This document shows positions 1-4,636 of a stretch of DNA of 5,538 bases, piece by piece. Both the position numbers and the translations under genes were made by a program. The notes under the pieces were generated by a model. That model searched no databases, was not told the DNA's origin, and saw only the letters and a program-made list of their open reading frames with translations. Source of the DNA: Methanoregula sp. Lineage in GTDB: Archaea > Halobacteriota > Methanomicrobia > Methanomicrobiales > Methanospirillaceae. Position 1 is the first letter of the stretch, and every line of letters starts with the position of its first letter. Where the stretch lies: contig JAQWDG010000079.1 of NCBI GenBank assembly GCA_028705545.1, forward strand, positions 1 through 5,538, written 5' to 3'.

Positions 1-111
1 GCGCTGTCGGAAGAAGAATGCCGGAGCCTTGTCGCGGCGCTGGACAACCGCGTCTTTTTAGCGGAGGCAAAAGAGGAGATGGCACGGAGGCTTCTGCATG
101 CTCTGGACTGA
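1..111 (+). CDS. 3' end of an unrecognised gene (partial)
   Basis: Frame 1 is open from the first base to a TGA at 109-111, giving 36 residues of a C-terminus that begins ALSEEECRSLVAAL and ends RRLLHALD. The segment is rich in Leu, Ala, Glu and Arg and looks like one or two amphipathic helices. Codons end mostly in G or C, as in the real genes downstream. The stop lies inside the start of the RFC-like gene (14-base overlap), so the two are probably co-transcribed and translationally coupled. Too little is present to name a family, and the start lies outside the window. Confidence 0.7.
   Translation, partial: ALSEEECRSLVAALDNRVFLAEAKEEMARRLLHALD
86..90 (+). promoter_or_regulatory. Ribosome-binding site for the RFC-like gene
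   Basis: GGAGG lies 7 bases before the ATG at 98, inside the upstream coding region. It supports that start and indicates that the overlapping gene is initiated in its own right, not only by coupling. Confidence 0.75.
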
Positions 112-1096
112 AAAGTACCGCCCGGCAGCGCTTGGCGACATAAAAGGCCAGGACCGGATTGTCGCTATCCTTTCCTCCTGCGCATCTGCCGGGACCGTCC
201 CGCACCTGATGCTCACCGGCCCACACGGGACCGGCAAGAGCGCGGCGATCCGCTGTTTTGCCCGCGAGCTGTACGGCGAGAACTACGAGACCAACACCAC
301 GATCTTCCAGACCTCCGACCTCTTTTTGCAGGGAAAAAAAATGCTCGAAGAGGACGAGCGTTACGCTCACCTGTACCAGAAAGGCCAGAGCCTTATTGTG
401 AACTTCAAGCACATCCTCAAGTGGTATGCCTCGATCCGCCCGCTCGATGCGGACTTCAAGCTGATGGTCTTTGAGGACGCGCACGCCCTCACCCGCGATG
501 CCCAGCAGGGCCTGCGCCGGATCATGGAGCGGTACAGCGGCACCTGCCGGTTTGTCTTTACCACCACCAACCCGAGCGCGATCATCCCCGCCATCTCGTC
601 CCGGTGCCTGCCGCTCTTCTTTGCGCCGATCCCTTCCGATCTCCTCATCGCGCAGTTACAGGAGATCGGTGGGAAGGAACAGGGCGGGGCCGCAGCCTCC
701 TGCACGGAAGACGACCTCGAACTGATCGCCGCGGCAGCAAAAGGAGACATGCGCCGGGCGATCCTGATGCTCCAGGTGGCATCCGAGACCGGCTCGTGCC
801 AAAACCTTGCCGCACTCTCGCAGCCGGAGACCGCCAATGTGGCAGCATCCGCCCTGCGCCTGATCCAGTCTGGCGATATAAATGGCGGGATGCGGCAGCT
901 TGAATCGCTGATGATCGATTACGGCCTCTCGGGCCGCGAGGTGCTTGCCGAAATCCGCGAAGCCGCACACCGCGACTACAACGACCCGGCCCTTGCCCGG
1001 GCGCTGGCAGAGGCAGACGCGCGCCTCGGGCACGCGAACAGCGAATATGTCCAGATCGATGCCTTTGCCGCGGGGATCCGGGAGATCTTTCCATGA
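98..1096 (+). CDS. Divergent replication factor C small subunit (AAA+ clamp-loader ATPase)
   Basis: The 332-residue protein matches the length and layout of archaeal RFC small subunits, which load the PCNA sliding clamp onto primed DNA. Visible landmarks are the N-terminal WTEKYRP (3-9), Walker A GPHGTGKS (41-48), a Walker B region FEDAHALT (125-132), a sensor 1-like TTTN (155-158), the SRC arginine-finger motif (168-170) and the sensor 2 helix GDMRRAI (216-222). It is not a standard RfcS. The usual DEAD of Walker B reads EDAH, and about 20 extra residues lie between the TSD (72-74) and Walker B. The start is fixed by the GGAGG at 86-90. The stop overlaps the methyltransferase start as ATGA. 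I infer a second small-subunit paralogue, as known in Methanosarcina (RfcS2-type), that may act as a regulatory or structural subunit with the main RfcS and RfcL encoded elsewhere. Family assignment is secure; the subunit role is not. Confidence 0.9.
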   Translation: MLWTEKYRPAALGDIKGQDRIVAILSSCASAGTVPHLMLTGPHGTGKSAAIRCFARELYGENYETNTTIFQTSDLFLQGKKMLEEDERYAHLYQKGQSLIVNFKHILKWYASIRPLDADFKLMVFEDAHALTRDAQQGLRRIMERYSGTCRFVFTTTNPSAIIPAISSRCLPLFFAPIPSDLLIAQLQEIGGKEQGGAAASCTEDDLELIAAAAKGDMRRAILMLQVASETGSCQNLAALSQPETANVAASALRLIQSGDINGGMRQLESLMIDYGLSGREVLAEIREAAHRDYNDPALARALAEADARLGHANSEYVQIDAFAAGIREIFP

Positions 1097-1824
1097 GCGA
1101 GGTAAAGGTCGAGAAGATCCGGCAGCACTACGATGCGATTGCCGGCATCTACGACATCCATTACGACCGCCCGCGGGGCCGGTGCTACCATACCCATATC
1201 AGCACGCACGTCATGGATGCCCTCCCGAAAGGGGGCAGGCTCCTTGATATCGGCTGCGGGACCGGCCTCTTTGTCGAGAAATACGTAAAAAAAAGCGGGA
1301 CTGCGGTCGGGATCGATATCAGCCGCAACATGATAAAAAAGGCCCGCGTCCGGTGCCCGGGCTCTCCTTTTACGCTCGGGACCGGTGAGGGCCTGCCGTT
1401 TCGGGACAATTCCTTTGATGCAGTTTCCAGCCTGCTTGTCTTTACCTACCTCAAAGACCCGCAGGAGATGCTTGCCGAGGCACACCGCGTTTTAAAACCC
1501 GGCGGATCGATCTCCATCTGCACGCTCGGGAAAAAACTCCTCACATCGGGGATCCCGGCCATCTACCAGATAAGCGAAAAAATCCGGGTCAGCCATGTTG
1601 TCATGAAGGATTTCGGGGAACGGTACTATGACGAAGACGAGATGTACCGGATGTTTACCGGCGCAGGTTTTTGCGACATCTCGGTCAGATGGTGCTCGTT
1701 TGCCCACATCGACATGATCGACCCGCTCTTTTCGCTTGCGCAAAGGATGGAACCGTTCATCGAGCGCCGCATCCCCCAGCTTGCTTACAATATCTGCGTG
1801 GATGCGCGAAAACCCCGGAATTGA
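1093..1824 (+). CDS. Class I SAM-dependent methyltransferase (UbiE/Methyltransf_11 type)
   Basis: This 243-residue protein has a Rossmann-fold methyltransferase core. Motif I is LLDIGCGTG (50-58), which binds the SAM amino-acid part. The acidic end of strand 2 is GID (73-75), which normally contacts the ribose hydroxyls. GLPFRDNSFDAV (100-111) and RVLKPGG (132-138) are typical of the UbiE/Methyltransf_11 group. An N-terminal HYDAIAGIYD (12-21) also fits that group. The C-terminal part (about 145-240) is the likely substrate-recognition region and shows nothing I recognise, so the substrate (small molecule, lipid or cofactor) is unknown. It starts inside the RFC-like stop (ATGA), with GGGAG at 1080-1084 and an 8-base spacer, so it is co-translated with that gene. 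No functional link to replication is evident from the sequence. Confidence 0.88.
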   Translation: MSEVKVEKIRQHYDAIAGIYDIHYDRPRGRCYHTHISTHVMDALPKGGRLLDIGCGTGLFVEKYVKKSGTAVGIDISRNMIKKARVRCPGSPFTLGTGEGLPFRDNSFDAVSSLLVFTYLKDPQEMLAEAHRVLKPGGSISICTLGKKLLTSGIPAIYQISEKIRVSHVVMKDFGERYYDEDEMYRMFTGAGFCDISVRWCSFAHIDMIDPLFSLAQRMEPFIERRIPQLAYNICVDARKPRN

Positions 1825-1845
1825 CCGACTGGGCTCTCCCCAACC

Positions 1846-1852
1846 TTTATCA
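1846..1852 (+). promoter_or_regulatory. Possible TATA box for the RGG-protein gene
   Basis: TTTATCA is the most TATA-like stretch in the 63-base gap before the ATG at 1888. Its centre is about 39 bases upstream of that ATG, which would put transcription start near 1872-1876, at the very edge of the ribosome-binding site. That tight spacing makes the call tentative. A gap in an otherwise overlapping gene run, followed by a gene with its own terminator, is independent reason to expect a promoter here. Confidence 0.35.
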
Positions 1853-1872
1853 GGCACACGGCAGAATTACAT

Positions 1873-1878
1873 AAGGAG
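1873..1878 (+). promoter_or_regulatory. Ribosome-binding site for the RGG-protein gene
   Basis: AAGGAG lies 9 bases before the ATG at 1888 and fixes that start. It is the clearest Shine-Dalgarno in this part of the window. Confidence 0.7.
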
Positions 1879-1887
1879 TTTTAAGAC

Positions 1888-2229
1888 ATGGGCAAGACAG
1901 GAACAACCCTCTGGTCACAGGTTAAGGGAGTCAAGGGGCAGATCAGGCTGGTCCCGAAAAAAGAAGGCGATCGCAAGAGCCCCGGACCCAACCAGCGGTT
2001 CAGGTCCACTATCACGTTACGCAAAGTCGACCAGGCAGCAGCCGAAGAGCAGCAGCACGGACGCGGCGGCAGGCGCAGCGGCGGACGCGGTGGGCGTGGC
2101 GGCAGGCGCGGTGGCGACCGCTCCGGCGGCTCGGGCATGAACGAATCAACGGCAAGCCCGCTCATCCGCAGGCGCATGCGCCGGGCGAAAGTCTCCGCTC
2201 TCGGAGCAAAGGCAAAATCCGGCAAATAA
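1888..2229 (+). CDS. Small basic protein with RGG tract (probable DUF5350-type methanogen protein)
   Basis: The 113-residue, strongly basic protein has three parts. The N-terminal segment, MGKTGTTLWSQVKGVKGQIR followed by VPKKEGDRKSPGPNQRFRST (about 1-48), resembles a methanogen family I recall as DUF5350; that label is from memory. Residues 58-81 are a low-complexity tract of Arg and Gly with several RGG units, unlike anything else in the window. The C-terminal third (84-113) carries an RRRMRRAKVSALGAKAK segment. No catalytic motif, signal peptide or membrane helix is visible. Basic charge plus an RGG box suggests binding to RNA or another nucleic acid, which is inference. It has its own strong ribosome-binding site and terminator and is probably a monocistronic, well-expressed gene. 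Its stop is the TAA at 2227-2229. Confidence 0.8.
   Translation: MGKTGTTLWSQVKGVKGQIRLVPKKEGDRKSPGPNQRFRSTITLRKVDQAAAEEQQHGRGGRRSGGRGGRGGRRGGDRSGGSGMNESTASPLIRRRMRRAKVSALGAKAKSGK
2059..2130 (+). repeat. Intragenic GC-rich repeat encoding the RGG tract
   Basis: The DNA for residues 58-81 is internally repetitive. GGCGGCAGGCGC occurs at 2065-2076 and again at 2098-2109, exactly 33 bases (11 codons) apart. GGACGCGG occurs at 2059-2066 and 2083-2090. The spacings are multiples of three, so changes in copy number would keep the frame. The tract probably varies in length between strains. Confidence 0.7.
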
Positions 2230-2245
2230 TTTTCTTTACCCCCAG

Positions 2246-2306
2246 TGCCTGATCCGTGATCAGTAAAAAATGGGGCATACCCCCGCCCCACAGGCATTTT
2301 TTTTTT
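2246..2306 (+). terminator. Structured transcription terminator after the RGG-protein gene
   Basis: An outer stem TGCCTG (2246-2251) / CAGGCA (2291-2296) encloses two hairpins. One is CTGATC (2249-2254) / GATCAG (2258-2263) with loop CGT. The other is TGGGGC (2271-2276) / GCCCCA (2285-2290) with an 8-base loop. Ten T residues follow at 2297-2306. A T-run alone is enough to terminate archaeal RNA polymerase, and the stems may protect the 3' end. The outer stem shares CTG with the first hairpin, so the two pairings compete at that edge. A run of eight A residues follows the T-run. Confidence 0.75.
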
Positions 2307-2350
2307 AAAAAAAATTCCTAAAATCCGGGGGCTGTTTTACAGGGCAGCGC

Positions 2351-2365
2351 CAAAAGCATAATTAT
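2351..2365 (+). promoter_or_regulatory. BRE/TATA promoter element for the 2384-4636 gene run
   Basis: CAAAAG (2351-2356) resembles a TFB-recognition element, and the AT-rich ATAATTAT (2358-2365) that follows resembles a TATA box, standing out in GC-rich DNA. The TATA centre is about 22-23 bases before the ATG at 2384, close to the normal archaeal TATA-to-start distance. Transcription probably begins at or next to the start codon. The element follows a strong terminator, so it likely drives the helical protein, nitroreductase and perhaps the genes beyond. Confidence 0.6.
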
Positions 2366-2383
2366 CATCTATCCGTGACGACT

Positions 2384-2749
2384 ATGGTGAATATGGATCT
2401 TCCAACCGCAGTAAAATCCTACCAGTTCGGCGAGCGGGCGAAGTCGGAACTGATCATCGTCTCCCAGCTCTGCCAGGCACTGACCGGTTTTGCCGATACC
2501 CAGAAGAGCGGCGGAAAAAAGATGCTTCTCCTCCTCATGGAACAGGTCAGGTCCGAGATCCTCTTTGCCGTCCACAGCACCGGGGACAAGGAGTTCGACC
2601 GGGCCGTGCAGGCCGTAAACGAAGCGATCTCGCTTGTGGAGAGCGACCAGCCGGACCAGGCTTCGCAGAAACTGGCCATGGCCATCAGTGCAGCAACGAC
2701 GCCGGCGCAGCTCGCGTGGCAGGAACTATCGGACCATGGACTTCTCTGA
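2384..2749 (+). CDS. Conserved-looking small helical protein of unknown function
   Basis: I do not recognise this protein of about 121 residues. It is rich in Ala, Leu, Gln, Glu and Ser with few prolines or glycines, and reads as four or so amphipathic helices (for example KSELIIVSQLCQALTGF and KMLLLLMEQVRSEILFAV). It has no signal peptide, membrane segment or catalytic motif. The frame extends up to a GTG at 2375, with other starts at ATG 2384 and ATG 2393. I chose 2384 because no ribosome-binding site precedes any of them and the TATA spacing suggests a leaderless transcript starting near 2384. Its last 14 bases overlap the nitroreductase start, so the two products are probably made together. 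A bundle-forming partner or adaptor is conceivable but not shown. Confidence 0.75.
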   Translation: MVNMDLPTAVKSYQFGERAKSELIIVSQLCQALTGFADTQKSGGKKMLLLLMEQVRSEILFAVHSTGDKEFDRAVQAVNEAISLVESDQPDQASQKLAMAISAATTPAQLAWQELSDHGLL

Positions 2750-3263
2750 ATTCTCCGCGTTTCTCCTGCGCCGCTGCTCGGTACGGGAATACGAGCCGGA
2801 ACCGCTGACCGATGAAGATATTCACACGATCATTGCGTCCGCGGGGTCAGCGCCGAGTGCCGGGAACCTCGAAGCATGGGACGTTGTCGTGGTAACCGAC
2901 GAGGATGCCCGCCTCGCCCTTTCCGATGCGGCGTTCGGACAGTCCCACGTGGCAGGGGCACCGGCGCTCTTTGTGGTCTGTGCGAATTACGTCCGCTCGA
3001 TGTCTCAGTACGGGGAACGCGGGATCCTCTATGCGGTCGAAGACGCGACCATTGCCTGTACCTACATGATGCTTGCCGCCCACGCCCGCGGGCTCTCGTC
3101 GTGCTGGACCGGGGCATTCGAAGACGACGATGTGCGGGATGTCCTCGGACTTCCGCCCCACAGCCGTCCGCTGGCAATCCTTGCCGTGGGAAAAAGCCAT
3201 GCGCCGGTACAGCGGACGGAGCGCATGGATATCGAAAACCACATCCATTACAATGAATGGTAA
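2736..3263 (+). CDS. Nitroreductase-family FMN oxidoreductase
   Basis: The 175-residue protein is of usual length for the short nitroreductase family, whose members are FMN-dependent homodimers reducing nitro compounds, quinones, flavins or cofactors with NAD(P)H. Evidence is the N-terminal RRCSVREY (12-19), where Arg and Ser normally hold the FMN phosphate; PSAGNLEAW (40-48), matching the usual PSxxNxQpW; and the helix EDATIACTYMMLAAHARGLSSCW in the second half, matching the family's dimer-interface helix and its GLGSCW turn. The frame is open further upstream, but the ATG at 2736 gives the standard N-terminus and a 14-base overlap with the previous gene. Its ribosome-binding site is weak (AGGA at 2721-2724, 11 bases away), so coupling to the upstream gene is likely. 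The substrate cannot be told from sequence. Confidence 0.9.
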   Translation: MDFSEFSAFLLRRCSVREYEPEPLTDEDIHTIIASAGSAPSAGNLEAWDVVVVTDEDARLALSDAAFGQSHVAGAPALFVVCANYVRSMSQYGERGILYAVEDATIACTYMMLAAHARGLSSCWTGAFEDDDVRDVLGLPPHSRPLAILAVGKSHAPVQRTERMDIENHIHYNEW

Positions 3264-3296
3264 AAGCGGGCAAAACACCTGGACGGGGATAATCAA

Positions 3297-3635
3297 ATGC
3301 CGGACTACCTGGTAACACTGGAATCTGCATGGTACATCAAGGAAGCAAAATCTCTTGACGATGCAATCGGGATTGCAATCAGCGAAGCGGGAAAGCGCCT
3401 CAACCCCTCGGCAAAGTTTGTCGAAGTCGAAGCGGGGATGCTCTCCTGCCCGTTCTGCGACCAGCCCCTCTCAAGCGCGATCGTTGTCGCGGATACCGCG
3501 CTTGTCGGCCTCATTCTCGAAATGAGAGTGTTCCGGGCCGAATCGAAAGAGCATGCGGGCCGGATCGCAAAATCCGTGATCGGCAAGGCTCTCCGCGATG
3601 TGCCGCTGAAATTACTGGACGTGGAAGAGATATGA
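3297..3635 (+). CDS. UPF0212 (DUF555) family archaeal protein
   Basis: This 112-residue protein matches the archaeal UPF0212/DUF555 family over its full length, starting MPDYLVTLESAWYIKEAKS and containing one CPFC motif (51-54). Two cysteines per chain could bind a metal across a dimer, or form a redox pair; neither is established. There is no signal peptide or membrane helix. The function is unknown. It follows the nitroreductase by 33 bases with only a weak GGGGAT-type ribosome-binding site near 3285-3290. Its stop overlaps the kinase start as ATGA, linking it most tightly to nucleoside phosphorylation. Confidence 0.88.
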   Translation: MPDYLVTLESAWYIKEAKSLDDAIGIAISEAGKRLNPSAKFVEVEAGMLSCPFCDQPLSSAIVVADTALVGLILEMRVFRAESKEHAGRIAKSVIGKALRDVPLKLLDVEEI

Positions 3636-4528
3636 TCCATATCGTCGGGCACACCGCAGTCGACCATATCTCCCGCGTGCCCCACCTCCCCAAGGAGAAC
3701 CAGTCCACCCCGATAACCGGGCGCAGGATCTCGTATGGCGGCGGGGCGGCAAATATTGCGGCAGGAATTGCGGTCTTGGGGGAAGAGGTTACCCTCCACT
3801 CGTGTGTCGGGGATGATTTTGCCGGCAGCGATTACGAGAAGTGGATGGACAAGCTCGGCATCCACCGGCAGTTTTTTACCGTGCCCGACACGCACACCCC
3901 GACCGCGTTCATGTTCACCGACGATGCCGGCGACCAGATGACGTTTTTCGAATGGGGCGCCTCAAAAGCGTTTACAACTTCAGAAGCCCCGGCGCTTCCC
4001 CTCGTCCACATGGCAACCGCCGATCCCGAGTTCAACTGCCGGGTAGCGGAAAAGAGCGAGTTCGTCTCGTTCGACCCGGGCCAGGACGTATTCTGGTACT
4101 CTAAAGAGCAGCTCGAATCCATCCTCTCCCACTCCGACATCCTCTTTGCAAACAAGCACGAGGTAAAGAAAATGTGCGAGACGCTTTGCGTCACAAAAGA
4201 GGCGCTCATAAAAATGGTGGGAATGGCGGTCTTTACCATGAGCGGCGACGGGAGCATACTGTACACGGGAGGCAGCGAACACTTCGTCCCGGCGATCCCG
4301 GTCACGCTCTCTGATCCCACCGGCGCCGGCGACTCGTACCGGGCCGGCTTCCTCTCCGCGTACGTGCGGGGCTACAACCCCCTGACCTGCTGCCGGGTAG
4401 GGACCGTCACGGCTTCTTATGTGGTCGAACACGCCGGCTGCCAGACGCACCTGCCCGCGTGGGAGCAGATGCTCGAACGCTACCACCGGCATTTCGGGAC
4501 ACTGGAAGAGCCGGGGCCGCGGAGGTAA
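3632..4528 (+). CDS. PfkB-family nucleoside kinase (MJ0406-like)
   Basis: The 298-residue ribokinase-fold enzyme probably phosphorylates nucleosides at the 5' position with ATP in purine and pyrimidine salvage. PfkB signature 1 is GGGAANIAAG (36-45). Signature 2 is DPTGAGDSYRAGFLSAY (228-244), where D234 is the catalytic base and the GAG before it forms the anion hole. Family segments that I recall from Methanocaldococcus jannaschii nucleoside kinase MJ0406, a broad-specificity enzyme, are also present: VGHTAVDHI near the start, ADPEFN, SFDPGQD, NKHE and GCQTHLPAW near the end. This favours nucleoside kinase over ribokinase, fructokinase or 6-phosphofructokinase. The ATG at 3632 overlaps the UPF0212 stop. 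The gene ends at TAA 4526-4528, and its last codons contain the GGAGG that serves the small ORF downstream. Confidence 0.9.
   Translation: MIHIVGHTAVDHISRVPHLPKENQSTPITGRRISYGGGAANIAAGIAVLGEEVTLHSCVGDDFAGSDYEKWMDKLGIHRQFFTVPDTHTPTAFMFTDDAGDQMTFFEWGASKAFTTSEAPALPLVHMATADPEFNCRVAEKSEFVSFDPGQDVFWYSKEQLESILSHSDILFANKHEVKKMCETLCVTKEALIKMVGMAVFTMSGDGSILYTGGSEHFVPAIPVTLSDPTGAGDSYRAGFLSAYVRGYNPLTCCRVGTVTASYVVEHAGCQTHLPAWEQMLERYHRHFGTLEEPGPRR
4521..4525 (+). promoter_or_regulatory. Strong ribosome-binding site for the 34-codon ORF
   Basis: GGAGG overlaps the last two sense codons of the kinase gene and runs into its stop. It lies 6 bases before the ATG at 4532, an ideal distance. No other start uses it, which is the main reason to take the small ORF seriously. 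Confidence 0.6.
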
Positions 4529-4531
4529 TCC

Positions 4532-4636
4532 ATGAGCGGCAGAGTGTGGGGGATATCCGGTGACCGTGCGGTCACCGGTTCCGGGAGACAGGAGGGATCC
4601 GGCAGGGCCGGGTATCCGTACGGGGGTGTCTTTTAA
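4532..4636 (+). CDS. Candidate 34-residue small protein or leader peptide
   Basis: An ATG at 4532, three bases after the kinase stop, opens a 34-codon frame starting MSGRVWGISGDRAVTGSGRQ and ending GYPYGGVF. Its TAA (4634-4636) directly abuts the ATG of the DUF2070 gene. A GGAGG 6 bases upstream supports initiation. The peptide is rich in Gly, Arg and Ser and has no membrane helix or known motif. Against it, its codon use is less clearly biased than its neighbours' (two AGA, one AGG, several GGT/GGA), and the DNA contains two inverted repeats that could be the real function. It could be a genuine small protein, a leader whose translation controls DUF2070 expression, or chance. It shares the frame of both the kinase and DUF2070. 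Confidence 0.4.
   Translation: MSGRVWGISGDRAVTGSGRQEGSGRAGYPYGGVF
4557..4578 (+). other. Perfect 9-bp inverted repeat (hairpin) upstream of DUF2070
   Basis: CCGGTGACC (4557-4565) and GGTCACCGG (4570-4578) are perfectly complementary around the 4-base loop GTGC. This gives a very stable GC-rich RNA hairpin in the transcript between the kinase and DUF2070 genes, or a dyad DNA site. It lacks a following T-run, so it is not an obvious terminator. Confidence 0.7.
4595..4617 (+). other. Second, bulged inverted repeat upstream of DUF2070
   Basis: GGATCCGGC (4595-4603) pairs with GCCGG (4607-4611) and ATCC (4614-4617) around the loop AGG, with a two-base bulge (GT, 4612-4613). It ends five bases before the DUF2070 ribosome-binding site, so its folding could affect access to that site. 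Confidence 0.5.
4622..4628 (+). promoter_or_regulatory. Ribosome-binding site for DUF2070
   Basis: GGGGGTG lies 8 bases before the ATG at 4637 and matches the GGGGTG part of the archaeal Shine-Dalgarno complement. It supports 4637 rather than the second ATG at 4643. Confidence 0.5.

Noticed and set aside
645..1094. Overlapping minus-strand open frames opposite the RFC-like gene
   Set aside because: They are Arg/Gly/Pro-rich with no motif, and the plus-strand RFC motifs continue through the region. They are shadows of GC-rich coding.
1736..2140. Plus-strand open frame bridging the methyltransferase end, the gap and the RGG gene
   Set aside because: It spans a promoter-like gap and two real genes in another frame. 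It has no family motif and no ribosome-binding site.
1881..2297. Minus-strand open frame opposite the RGG-protein gene and its terminator
   Set aside because: It runs through the hairpins and T-run and reads as proline- and arginine-rich low complexity. The plus-strand gene has a ribosome-binding site and terminator.
2297..2314. T10-A8 tract as a promoter or bidirectional terminator
   Set aside because: It is a self-complementary AT tract directly after a hairpin. There is no minus-strand gene to terminate, and a better BRE/TATA-like element lies at 2351-2365.
2331..2341. CTGTTTTACAG short inverted repeat upstream of the promoter element
   Set aside because: It has only a 4-bp stem. Such short repeats are common by chance, and nothing else supports a regulator site.
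2634..2735. Upstream extension of the nitroreductase frame (34 extra codons)
   Set aside because: The extension would lie wholly inside the helical-protein gene and encodes Arg-rich sequence unlike the family N-terminus. ATG 2736 gives a standard nitroreductase start.
4551..4558. GGATATCC palindrome as an operator
   Set aside because: It is an isolated 8-base palindrome inside a GC-rich repeat-like gap, with no second copy or promoter beside it. It may be part of the hairpin flank.
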